DNA of 5,813 nt from DATGLE01 sp035294325 (GCA_035294325.1 DATGLE010000189.1:1-5813); one strand, 5' to 3'; positions 1-5,538 are shown, counted from the first letter of the stretch. The notes: generated by a model from the letters alone, not told the origin. A program made the numbers and translations.

Positions 1-212
1 GCCCCATAGCGCTTCACGAAATGCCTCGATGTTTACATTACCACTACTCACATGTGGCTCCTTCCAGTCACTACTGTACTTTACATTGTAATTTCATTCG
101 CCTGCCGCACCGCGTGAACATACCCTCCTACCCCTATCTTCTCCAGACCGATATCAGAGTGTATCATCCTCTTGCCAGCACCCTGCTTGCTCGCGCCCGG
201 AGCGCTCACCTT

Positions 213-267
213 ATATATGGTGTTATCAGGAAATGCGCGAAGAGCATTTCCTGATAACACCATATAT
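213..267. repeat. Perfect 24-bp inverted repeat (hairpin)
   Basis: Positions 213-236 and 244-267 are exact reverse complements (24 bp), separated by the 7-base loop GCGAAGA. The arm begins ATATATGGTGTT and ends GGAAATGC. There is no T-run after either arm, so it is not a standard intrinsic terminator. A strong small hairpin, GCGCGG/CCGCGC at 274-290, follows 6 bases later. The perfect pairing implies recent origin or active maintenance; a dispersed hairpin element (REP- or MITE-like) is the best guess. Confidence 0.85.
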
Positions 268-273
268 TCCCCC

Positions 274-290
274 GCGCGGCTGCACCGCGC
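274..290. repeat. Short GC-rich hairpin next to the 213-267 hairpin
   Basis: GCGCGG (274-279) and CCGCGC (285-290) are reverse complements around the loop CTGCA. It lies directly beside the long hairpin, the same pairing of long and short hairpins that recurs at 5513-5595 in the opposite order. Confidence 0.55.
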
Positions 291-375
291 GAAGGCCCGG
301 CCAGAGCGGGCAAGGCTGCCGGGAACTGGATATGCTCTCAAAAAAGCCTCTGGTCGCGTGGATATTGAATAGATT

Positions 376-957
376 CTAAGTTACCGGGAGCCATGAAGTT
401 GTAGAGACGTTAACAGTATACTTGACCAATAATTGGGAATCAATAGTCCGCGAAGAGAAGATAACAATGGGGGAATTTCTATGTGTCTGCTTCATATCTC
501 TGCACAATCCGATGACAGGTTCTTTGAAGTCTCTTCCGAAGAGGTGGGAAACGCGGTAAGCATAGTAGAAGATGCGGTAAGGCATGTCTTGATCTATCTT
601 TTTAGCGAAGGGAAAGTCGATGATGTAAAAGTTCGCTTCGCCTCTCGCCGGCGCAAAGGTCTCCAGCATTGCGCTATCCAGATCCATGCCCAATGCTCGT
701 GCCAGCGCTTCGAGCGGCTGCCACGCACAAGGGAGAATATGGAGATAGCGGTAGAGAACAGCCTCGCTATACTGTTGCGCGAAATCTTCGGTTCGGTGAC
801 GGTAGGCAGGGTGACGTTGAAACCGGTCCCCAGCGGTTATGACCCGGCGCTCCCATGCTGCATGTAACCATTCCACGTAGGAATGGTTGGATTCTGCCAG
901 AGAGGAACATTGTTTTATGATGGAAGCTAAACAAAGGATCTTCATCGATCTGCCCAC
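376..957 (-). CDS. Unrecognised reading frame, possibly an N-terminally truncated gene
   Basis: I do not recognise the family. The frame could give up to 193 residues and ends at the TAG at 376-378. Its translation looks like genuine folded protein: it is rich in aromatic residues and balanced in charge, with stretches such as YVEWLHAAWERR (residues 27-38), YSEAVLYRYLHILP (about 63-76) and YRIFYYAYRVSHLFGRDF (about 127-144), and no signal peptide or membrane helix. Codon choice in the central part (GAT CTG GAT AGC, ATC ATC GAC TTT) is that of a coding strand, whereas the opposite frame at 433-867 is rich in Arg, Lys and Cys. The 5' end is doubtful: the ATGs at 957 and 945 have no ribosome binding site and lie inside the SRPBCC gene, which runs the other way. 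Protein-like character begins near 890, so the true gene may have lost its start. It may be a relic. Confidence 0.4.
   Translation of the reverse strand: MGRSMKILCLASIIKQCSSLAESNHSYVEWLHAAWERRVITAGDRFQRHPAYRHRTEDFAQQYSEAVLYRYLHILPCAWQPLEALARALGMDLDSAMLETFAPARGEANFYIIDFPFAKKIDQDMPYRIFYYAYRVSHLFGRDFKEPVIGLCRDMKQTHRNSPIVIFSSRTIDSQLLVKYTVNVSTTSWLPVT
866..888. promoter_or_regulatory. 9-bp inverted repeat upstream of the SRPBCC gene
   Basis: AACCATTCC (866-874) and GGAATGGTT (880-888) are exact reverse complements around ACGTA. The repeat ends 28 bases before the SRPBCC start codon, where an operator or a leader hairpin would sit. It also lies within the protein-like part of the minus-strand frame at 376-957, so it could be a coincidence of coding sequence. 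No good promoter hexamers were found around it. Confidence 0.3.
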
Positions 958-1381
958 CGAGGAGACCTTTGCTTACACCAGCAATCTTGAGAACATGGCG
1001 GTCTGGTCGAGCGCCGTCATCAATGTCAAGAAAACTTCTCCAGGGGCAATACAGGCCGGAACGACGGTACAGAGCACTGTCAGGTTTTTAGGCAAATGGC
1101 TGGATATGATCTTTGAGCTTGTCGAGTATGAGCCGCAGCGCTATCTGACGCTCAAAAGCATCTCCGGGGGAACGCCCTGCCTCTTTTACTACCAGTTCGA
1201 TCCAGTCGCAAACGGCGGAGTCATGGTCTCCCTGCACTCAATGATTCATCTCAGCCGGGGAATCCTGGATCTGCCAGAGCCGATGGTAATAGATACCATC
1301 AACCGCCAGCTTGAGTACGACCTGCTGACGCTCAAGGCAATGCTGGAGGCCAGGATTCCAACCCGCAAAATCACCAACTGA
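917..1381 (+). CDS. SRPBCC-fold (polyketide cyclase/dehydrase-like) protein
   Basis: This encodes 154 residues, the usual size of a single START/Bet v1-like SRPBCC domain: a small soluble protein with a hydrophobic pocket for lipids or other apolar ligands. It shows the order expected of the family. An N-terminal strand comes first (AKQRIFIDLPTEETFAY, residues 4-20), then two short helices ending at NMAVWSSAV with the typical Trp (residue 30), a PGAIQAGTT turn (42-50), mid-domain strands (FELVEYEPQRYLTL, 66-79), and a long C-terminal helix (about 122-146) that would close the pocket. The start chosen is the ATG at 917, with AGAGAGGAA ending about 10 bases upstream; an in-frame ATG at 887 has no such site and would add a non-family extension. 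The gene meets the PPOX gene tail to tail. The ligand cannot be told from sequence, and family members range from aromatase/cyclases to toxins and stress proteins. Confidence 0.85.
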   Translation: MMEAKQRIFIDLPTEETFAYTSNLENMAVWSSAVINVKKTSPGAIQAGTTVQSTVRFLGKWLDMIFELVEYEPQRYLTLKSISGGTPCLFYYQFDPVANGGVMVSLHSMIHLSRGILDLPEPMVIDTINRQLEYDLLTLKAMLEARIPTRKITN

Positions 1382-1395
1382 ATCGGAGCATGTGG

Positions 1396-1809
1396 TTATC
1401 TTTTGTCTTCTGGCGGGAAGACAATCACACGCTCCGGCTCGACGACGATCACAACCCGCTCCTCTGCTTGCCCCGTCTCCTCGGGAGTGGCATCGCGGTT
1501 GAGGTACTTCCGCGTGGCCGCATTGATAAAACGGAAGCCGGGGTCTTCGTCAATGCGTGCGACTGTGCCTCGAATCTCAAGAGCGCGGTAGGGATTGGCG
1601 GGATCAGCGATAGCGACCGCGACACGTCGATCCCGCAAAAGGTTGCGATATTTCTGACGTTTTTTGTTAAATGCAAAAAGCAGGTTGGTTCCATCCCACA
1701 GGAACCAGACCGCGCTTACCTGTGGCTCTCCCTTTGGCCCAAGCGTCGCCATATAGGCCAGAGCCGGAGATTGTAAGATATCGAGATGGGATTCTGGAAT
1801 GGTTGACAT
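1396..1809 (-). CDS. PPOX-class (pyridoxamine 5'-phosphate oxidase-like) FMN/F420-binding protein
   Basis: This 137-residue protein has the split-barrel flavin-binding fold and the length typical of the small Rv1155-like TIGR03618 group, many of which use F420 rather than FMN. The first strand pair shows the family pattern AYMATLGPKGEPQVSAVWF (residues 18-36). A basic stretch, NKKRQKYRNLL (48-58), sits where such proteins bind cofactor phosphate. RVAVAIADP (62-70) and the YRALEIRGTVARI strand (74-86) complete the barrel core. The start is the ATG at 1807-1809; the only purine-rich stretch upstream (GGGAAGGG) lies about 13 bases away, so initiation may be weak. The next gene upstream, padR-like, points the other way across 311 bp. 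Probable activity is reduction or oxidation of a small molecule in the cytoplasm; substrate unknown. FMN, F420 and haem binders cannot be separated safely by eye. Confidence 0.88.
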   Translation of the reverse strand: MSTIPESHLDILQSPALAYMATLGPKGEPQVSAVWFLWDGTNLLFAFNKKRQKYRNLLRDRRVAVAIADPANPYRALEIRGTVARIDEDPGFRFINAATRKYLNRDATPEETGQAEERVVIVVEPERVIVFPPEDKR

Positions 1810-2033
1810 CGTTTAAAGGATACCCTTCCCTTTCTCACTGCTATCAACTATACTCGGCCCGGTGCAACGGGCACAAATCAGCGTTCTCATCTTGAAAACG
1901 TTACAGAAGAACTCCCTATTCCTTGCAAGTTTAGCGCCTCGCAATACTCATTGTTTCCTCCATTAAACAATCACCCTGCTGAATCGTATAAATGGTAAGT
2001 TTCCATACAGCGCGAAAATCATGTCAAAGGGAC
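1810..2033. other. Intergenic region between divergent PPOX and PadR genes
   Basis: No gene is visible. On the minus strand TATAGT (complement of 1847-1852) could be a -10 box for the PPOX gene, but I find no matching -35 at the right spacing. A 7-bp inverted repeat, ATTGTTT (1950-1956) and AAACAAT (1965-1971), and the 8-bp palindrome CTTGCAAG (1922-1929) lie mid-region; either could be a regulator site, and neither is convincing alone. The PadR-type palindromes do not occur near the PPOX start. Confidence 0.5.
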
Positions 2034-2063
2034 TTGACAAGAAACCGATATATCGTTTATAGT
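2034..2063 (+). promoter_or_regulatory. Sigma-70-type promoter of the PadR gene
   Basis: A perfect TTGACA -35 box (2034-2039) and a TATAGT -10 box (2058-2063, one mismatch to TATAAT) are separated by 18 bases. Transcription would begin near 2070, giving a leader of about 50 bases. The left operator palindrome falls inside the spacer and the right one covers the start of the transcript, so repressor binding would block polymerase. Confidence 0.75.
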
Positions 2064-2095
2064 ATCGATAACGATATATCGGATTATATCGGATA
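2045..2095. promoter_or_regulatory. Probable PadR autoregulatory operator
   Basis: CCGATATATCGTT (2045-2057) and AACGATATATCGG (2070-2082) form a perfect 13-bp inverted repeat with a 12-base spacer. Each arm contains the self-complementary decamer CGATATATCG (2046-2055 and 2072-2081), with centres 26 bp apart. A degenerate third copy follows, because TATATCGGAT is repeated exactly in tandem at 2075-2084 and 2085-2094. PadR proteins are known to bind AT-rich palindromes at their own promoters; assigning this site to the adjacent PadR is inference from position and overlap with the -35/-10 boxes. Confidence 0.7.
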
Positions 2096-2105
2096 GCCAG
2101 TAAAG

Positions 2106-2113
2106 AAAGGAGG
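2106..2113 (+). promoter_or_regulatory. Strong ribosome binding site of the PadR gene
   Basis: AAAGGAGG is close to a perfect anti-16S match and ends 7 bases before the ATG at 2121, which fixes that start codon over internal ATGs. Confidence 0.85.
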
Positions 2114-2120
2114 CATTGAT

Positions 2121-2840
2121 ATGCCACCATTTGGTAGACGCTATGCTTTCCAGCACCACGGCGGAGATTGGGAAGGCTGGACGCCGCCCTGGATGCAGGA
2201 GGAATGGCACGGACCGCATCCGCGCATGCTCTTCAGGCAGTTCAGGCGGCACTTCTTCGGCCCGCGTGGTCCCTTCGGTCCGGGTTTTCCCGGTCCTGGT
2301 GAGACCAGGCGCGTCTTCGGGCGCGGCGACCTCAAATATGTCCTGCTGGAGTTGCTTCAAGAGCGGCCAATGCACGGCTACGAGATGATGAAGGCGTTGG
2401 AGGACCGTTCCGGCGGCTTCTACTCTCCCAGCGCAGGCTCGATCTATCCCACGCTTCAGTTGCTGGAGGATCGCGGCCTCGTGACGGTTGCCGAAAGCGA
2501 GGGCAAGAAGGTGTACACCATCACCGATGCCGGGCGCGCGTTCCTGGGCGAGCGGCAACGGGAAGAGGATGAGGAGTTCGGCGGGCCACCCTGGGCGCGG
2601 GAATTTGGCCGCCGCTGGCGGGCGCCGGAAATGCAGGCGCTGAGGAGCGAGGCAATGGAGGTTGCCCGCCTCTTCACGATTGCCGGGCGCATGTCCTTCC
2701 GCGACCAGGCGCAGCTCAATCGCCTGCACGATATCCTCGAACGCACACGCAAGGAACTGTCGGACATGATCTACGGCGCGGGCGCGCCGAATCCTCCCTC
2801 CGGCGGAGAATCCACACCCGGCGCGCCGCAACAAGATTAA
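2121..2840 (+). CDS. PadR-family transcriptional regulator with Gly/Pro/His-rich N-terminal extension
   Basis: This encodes 239 residues. The PadR winged-helix domain covers about residues 68-142: GDLKYVLLELLQERPMHGYE (69-88) is the hallmark first helix and HGYE turn, GSIYPTLQLLEDRGLV (106-121) is the recognition helix with the characteristic Y-P-x-L, and the wing and closing strand end in YTITDAGRAFL (132-142). About residues 166-217 form a charged helical C-terminal part of the dimerising type. The first 66 residues are a low-complexity extension rich in Gly, Pro, His, Phe, Trp and Arg (for example FGPRGPFGPGFPGPG), probably disordered, which standard PadR proteins of about 110-180 residues lack. 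PadR proteins are ligand-responsive repressors, often of transporter genes, but no transporter lies here: the next gene is convergent, so the regulator is transcribed alone. The promoter shows probable autorepression. The inducer is unknown. Confidence 0.93.
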   Translation: MPPFGRRYAFQHHGGDWEGWTPPWMQEEWHGPHPRMLFRQFRRHFFGPRGPFGPGFPGPGETRRVFGRGDLKYVLLELLQERPMHGYEMMKALEDRSGGFYSPSAGSIYPTLQLLEDRGLVTVAESEGKKVYTITDAGRAFLGERQREEDEEFGGPPWAREFGRRWRAPEMQALRSEAMEVARLFTIAGRMSFRDQAQLNRLHDILERTRKELSDMIYGAGAPNPPSGGESTPGAPQQD

Positions 2841-2862
2841 TGCCTTTAGGAGGATTGTTAAG

Positions 2863-2881
2863 GGCACCGGCAAAGGGTGCC
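2863..2881. repeat. Short inverted repeat just after the PadR gene
   Basis: GGCACC (2863-2868) and GGTGCC (2876-2881) could form a 6-bp stem with a 7-base loop, beginning 22 bases after the PadR stop codon. It abuts the longer hairpin at 2886-2942. No T-tract follows. Confidence 0.35.
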
Positions 2882-2885
2882 ACAA

Positions 2886-2942
2886 AGGGCGAGGGCAAGC
2901 CTCGCCCCCCCAACATGTAGGGGCGAGGCTTGCCCTCGCCCT
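2886..2942. repeat. Perfect 23-bp GC-rich hairpin between convergent genes (possible bidirectional terminator)
   Basis: Positions 2886-2908 and 2920-2942 are exact reverse complements (23 bp; right arm begins GGGGCGAGGCTTGCCC) with an 11-base loop. It sits between the PadR stop (2840) and the DUF3307 stop (2958), so it could block read-through from both sides. Neither side has the T-run of a textbook intrinsic terminator, and the phrase resembles a dispersed intergenic repeat captured between genes. Confidence 0.75.
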
Positions 2943-2957
2943 CCCTGAACCTTCCCA

Positions 2958-3272
2958 TCAGAGTTTGAGTCCCAGAATTAGGACGATGGTCACAACGTGT
3001 AAACATTGATCCACCCAGATCGGTCCGATGAGCTTGTAGCGGGCCTTCAAGGAGTCGATGATAAAGTGCGTCACCAGGAGAATAGCGATGGCAAGATACG
3101 AGGGATGAGCAAAGAGCACAAAGACAGCCGTATAGGTCGCGCAGTGATAGAAATTTACCTCCCAGCTTTTCCCCTTCTCGACACTCATCCAGGTACTTTG
3201 AAAGGCAAAATCTCCTACAAAATGGCAGGCCAGCCAGATGAGCAGCGTCGCAATGGAGATGTCGAGCAGCAT
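2958..3272 (-). CDS. DUF3307-family small integral membrane protein
   Basis: This 104-residue protein matches the DUF3307 pattern in order. A first membrane segment leads into HFVGDFAFQSTWM (residues 17-29, with the conserved His, Gly-Asp and Gln). KGKSW follows (33-37), then a His in the second hydrophobic segment (43-64), the THFIIDSLKARY motif (68-79) and the closing WVDQCLHVV segment (86-94) with the conserved Asp-Gln and His. Three or four membrane helices are expected, with the polar His and Asp residues facing one another in the membrane. The family has no established function. The start is the ATG at 3270-3272 with AGGGGG ending 9 bases upstream; TACAAT (complement of 3289-3294) could be a -10 box but would leave a short leader. 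It is a single gene, convergent with padR. Confidence 0.85.
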   Translation of the reverse strand: MLLDISIATLLIWLACHFVGDFAFQSTWMSVEKGKSWEVNFYHCATYTAVFVLFAHPSYLAIAILLVTHFIIDSLKARYKLIGPIWVDQCLHVVTIVLILGLKL

Positions 3273-3629
3273 GCGCTTTTTCCCCCTGATTGTACTCTAC
3301 TACTTCAAGTGTAGAGGGAAATGGAACTGGCGGCTATGATCTACCTCTCACCGGGACTGTGAAGCAGCACACGGCGTGTACACAATGTAACCAGGACACC
3401 TGCTCGTGCATAGCTGCGCGATGTGCGCTTTTCCCCATGTCGCACCATCTGTGCGCGGGCTTGCTCGCCGCCGCTCGCAGCGCCCCTACGGGAAGCCAGC
3501 GCCTTTCCAAACCTGTCATCTGATTCAGTCAGGTGCGCAATCTCATTATCGCAGGGCCCTACGGGAAGCCAGCGCCTTTCCAGACCGTGCCCATCAGGTT
3601 AACAATCAAAATCGGTAACTCTTTTTGTA
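3273..3629. other. Gene-free, repeat-bearing intergenic region
   Basis: I find no gene here; the short open frames on both strands are rich in Cys, His, Arg and Ser and lie across repeats. The first 30 bases carry the DUF3307 ribosome binding site and a possible -10 box. From about 3420 the sequence becomes GC-rich and phrase-like: GCTCGC occurs twice (3463-3468 and 3473-3478), followed by two copies of a 26-bp repeat. No terminator or promoter is convincing for a plus-strand transcript. Confidence 0.55.
3484..3582. repeat. Pair of perfect 26-bp direct repeats
   Basis: Positions 3484-3509 and 3557-3582 are identical over 26 bases, beginning CCCTACGGGAAGCCAGCGCC and ending TTTCCA, with 47 bases between. 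The bases after each copy remain loosely similar, suggesting divergence of a longer duplicated unit. Two copies of this spacing are not enough for a CRISPR array, and no third copy follows. A dispersed intergenic repeat unit is likelier. Confidence 0.8.
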
Positions 3630-3728
3630 CGTAGCGGCGCGATGATGCGGTTTAACTTTTTAATCCGATAACTGTGAGCGCCATCATTCTCGCATTAAAA
3701 GGTTAAAGAGCATCATCGCGCCGCTACG
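3630..3728. repeat. 99-nt extended hairpin element overlapping the ligase stop codon
   Basis: Positions 3630-3648 and 3710-3728 are exact reverse complements (19 bp, CGTAGCGGCGCGATGATGC). After a 2-base mismatch the pairing resumes for about 14 bp through 3651-3664 with 3694-3707 (TTTAAC and the AT-rich run, one G-T pair) and continues weakly towards a loop near 3671-3687. It looks like a small foldback element (MITE- or REP-like) or a long terminator for the minus-strand gene. The TAG stop of the O-antigen-ligase-like gene (3724-3726) lies in its right arm. Confidence 0.75.
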
Positions 3729-5367
3729 CATGTGTAATATCCCGGCGCCAGGAGACATGGGCGAAGACGCGCAGCAGCAGCAGGGCCAGGATCAGCGTCC
3801 AGAAGCAAAAGGCGAGATCCTGCTCCAGCAAAGAGCTATCCACCATCCCCTGTACGAGCGCTGCCAGCATTGCGGCCCCAACGCCGACGGTCATCCAGCG
3901 CAACTGCTCCGCGTTTTCAATACCTGGTGAACGCAGGCGCGCCAGGATACGTGCAAAGAGCCAGTAGAAGAGGACCAGCACGGCGACGAAGGCCAGCAGG
4001 CCAAAAATGCCCATACTTACCCAGATTTGCAGAAAGATGTTGTGAGGATGCGATAGTGTCGGCTCCTCGCTTAATCCCGTGGGTGCGTGCGTCACCGGAT
4101 CCTTGAGGATCCAGTAGTGGGGGAGCTTGCCATGACCATTGCAGAGCGTATTCTTGCTGTAGTAACAGAGCCAGTTGTCCAGGCCATAGCCCAGCAGCGG
4201 GCGATCATGGATCATATGCAGCGCGGTCTCCCACAGGTAGAGCCGCTTGGTGGTCGTGCTGTAGCCCTGCGGGTTGGCATGCCAGTCGGAGATGCGCGTG
4301 ACAACGGAGCTGTGAAAGACGCCCAGCACGACGGCGAGCGCGACCACCACCACACAGCTACCAATCAGCAGAGCCTTGCGGCTGCGCATGGAGAAGATCA
4401 CGATAAAGAGCGCGGCAAGCGCAATGGCGATCCAGGCTCCCAGCGACTGGGTGAGATAGAGTGTCAGCACCACCGGCACGCACAGCACAAGGGCGAGGCC
4501 GCGCTTCTTCCAGGATGCTCTTGCCAACGCCAGCGCCAGGAAAGGCGGCAGGGTGTAATCAAAGAGCAGGCCGATGCTGTTGGCGCTGCCGTAGACGGTA
4601 TGAACGCGCCTGACGCCATCCTCCAGGACGAGCGTATTCTTGAAGAGGAAGTACTGCGCCAGGCCCAGCAGAGCAATGACCAGGCCCGCCCCGAACAGTC
4701 CTCCGAGCAGGCGCGTGAGATCCTGTCGCGAGCGCAGGTAAATGAAGGCCAGCATTACGTAGAGCAGTGGATCGAAGACCTCCTGGCGAAACGCGCGCGC
4801 GGCGGCTGTGCGATTATAGGCAATGACTATCGAGATAGCGGCAGCCACAAAGAAGACCACAATGGGGATCAGGAACGGCCCCCAGCGATCCCGCAGCTCT
4901 GACCACGCAGGCCAGCTATTTCGCCTGAGCAGCATTTGCAGCAGAGCCACGACCACGCAGACAAAGAGCGCCACCTCCACCAGGCTGAAGCGATAATGGC
5001 TCACCACCACTTTCTGGAGCAGGTAATAGGGCAGCGAGAGCGGCAGCAGAGCGAGAGCGAAGGGTAAGCGAAACCAGCACAATACTGCGAAGATCACCAG
5101 GAAGGGCAGTGAGAGTAAGGGATTGAGCCGCGAGAGCGGCCCCATGCTGAGATCGGGGTTGCCGACGATATAATATAACCCCATCGAGAGAATCAGGCCG
5201 GCTTCAAAGAGGCGATCGGGCCAGAAGGATGCGGACCGCTTTGTATTTTCCCTGGTATGCAGCGGAGGGGGCGTCGCGGGGTGTGGCATAGTGGGCATCG
5301 TCGCAATAGCATCCCTTCGGCGCGCATCATCGCCGGGTAGGGGCGACGGATCATTTTTGCTGCTCAT
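3724..5367 (-). CDS. O-antigen ligase/polymerase-like (Wzy_C family) polytopic membrane protein
   Basis: This 547-residue protein is at the long end for the family, which transfers or polymerises undecaprenyl-linked glycans outside the cytoplasmic membrane. A polar, Pro-rich cytoplasmic N-terminus (about 1-50) precedes hydrophobic segments near 55-70, 82-118, 128-148, 163-183, 196-212, 219-242, 262-285, 289-326 and 332-351. One large outer loop (about 352-448) follows, then the last helices near 449-472, 490-512 and 516-535. The loop has the family signature: R375, W379, DRPLLGYGLDN (388-398), then LSHPHNIFLQIW (438-449), whose His-Asn corresponds to the functionally important site in WaaL-type ligases. 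Membrane-proximal Arg residues (191, 194) may also matter. The start is the ATG at 5365-5367; its ribosome binding site (GCGGAAAA) is weak. No glycosyltransferase or flippase is beside it, so the glycan is unknown. If the host is single-membraned, a lipid A O-antigen role is excluded. Confidence 0.88.
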   Translation of the reverse strand: MSSKNDPSPLPGDDARRRDAIATMPTMPHPATPPPLHTRENTKRSASFWPDRLFEAGLILSMGLYYIVGNPDLSMGPLSRLNPLLSLPFLVIFAVLCWFRLPFALALLPLSLPYYLLQKVVVSHYRFSLVEVALFVCVVVALLQMLLRRNSWPAWSELRDRWGPFLIPIVVFFVAAAISIVIAYNRTAAARAFRQEVFDPLLYVMLAFIYLRSRQDLTRLLGGLFGAGLVIALLGLAQYFLFKNTLVLEDGVRRVHTVYGSANSIGLLFDYTLPPFLALALARASWKKRGLALVLCVPVVLTLYLTQSLGAWIAIALAALFIVIFSMRSRKALLIGSCVVVVALAVVLGVFHSSVVTRISDWHANPQGYSTTTKRLYLWETALHMIHDRPLLGYGLDNWLCYYSKNTLCNGHGKLPHYWILKDPVTHAPTGLSEEPTLSHPHNIFLQIWVSMGIFGLLAFVAVLVLFYWLFARILARLRSPGIENAEQLRWMTVGVGAAMLAALVQGMVDSSLLEQDLAFCFWTLILALLLLRVFAHVSWRRDITHA

Positions 5368-5442
5368 AATTCATTTTCCGCATAGCATGCCTGCAAATAT
5401 AGACGGCATACAATATTTCGCAAGGATGGCTACCGGATACGA

Positions 5443-5451
5443 ATTATAGCA
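5443..5451 (-). promoter_or_regulatory. Extended -10 promoter candidate for the O-antigen-ligase-like gene
   Basis: On the minus strand the sequence reads TGCTATAAT, a perfect TATAAT box with the TGn extension that can work without a -35 box. No good -35 lies at 16-18 bases. It would give a leader of about 70 bases. A second, weaker candidate nearer the gene is TTGCGA (complement of 5418-5423) with TATATT (complement of 5396-5401), 16 bases apart. Confidence 0.45.
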
Positions 5452-5512
5452 AAAATTGGCCCCCCGGGTCTAGCAATGAGAAGATAGGGGCATATGCCAG
5501 AGCTTTTTCACT

Positions 5513-5535
5513 GGCAAGCGCCTGCGGCGCTTGCC
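5513..5535. repeat. Short perfect hairpin beside the 5539-5595 hairpin
   Basis: GGCAAGCGCC (5513-5522) and GGCGCTTGCC (5526-5535) pair perfectly (10 bp) around the tight loop TGC. On the minus strand it lies 3 bases after the long hairpin and about 115 bases after the aminotransferase stop. The following minus-strand bases (AGTGAAAAAG) do not give a T-run, so a simple terminator is unlikely. Confidence 0.7.
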
Positions 5536-5538
5536 TTC

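Larger units (their letters stand above)
1..375. other. Gene-free left end with hairpin elements
   Basis: I see no convincing gene in this stretch. The open frames on either strand are short, rich in His, Cys, Arg and Ser, and cross a long hairpin, so they read as chance frames. The first 180 bases are plain, mixed-composition sequence that could be the upstream region of a gene lying off the left edge; TTACATTGTAA at 81-91 is a small palindrome. From about 185 the sequence becomes repeat-like, with a GC-rich phrase, a long perfect hairpin, a short GC hairpin and another GC-rich phrase (about 291-323) containing CCCGGC and GCCGGG as inverted halves. Confidence 0.6.

Noticed and set aside
21..372. 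Short open frames on both strands at the left end
   Set aside because: They cross the perfect hairpin at 213-267, which forces open frames on both strands, and have no start signals or family pattern.
433..867. Plus-strand open frame of 144 residues opposite the unknown minus-strand frame
   Set aside because: Its composition (RRRK and Cys-rich runs) is less protein-like than the minus-strand reading, and it has no convincing ribosome binding site.
1390..1776. Plus-strand open frame of 128 residues opposite the PPOX gene
   Set aside because: The minus strand has an unmistakable PPOX pattern; the plus frame is its antisense shadow.
2019..2885. Minus-strand open frame of 288 residues opposite padR
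   Set aside because: It is antisense to a clear PadR gene with a strong promoter and ribosome binding site, and runs through the operator; its sequence has no recognisable domain.
3484..3582. CRISPR array
   Set aside because: Only two repeat copies, no third repeat at regular spacing, and no cas gene in the window.
3290..3618. Several 60-77 residue open frames in the gap before the ligase gene
   Set aside because: They are Cys/His/Arg/Ser-rich, overlap each other on both strands and pass through direct repeats, with no ribosome binding site.
4087..4902. Long plus-strand open frame of 271 residues
   Set aside because: It lies wholly inside the ligase-like gene on the other strand, is rich in Gln, Arg, Glu and His, has no domain pattern, and is the expected mirror of hydrophobic codons.
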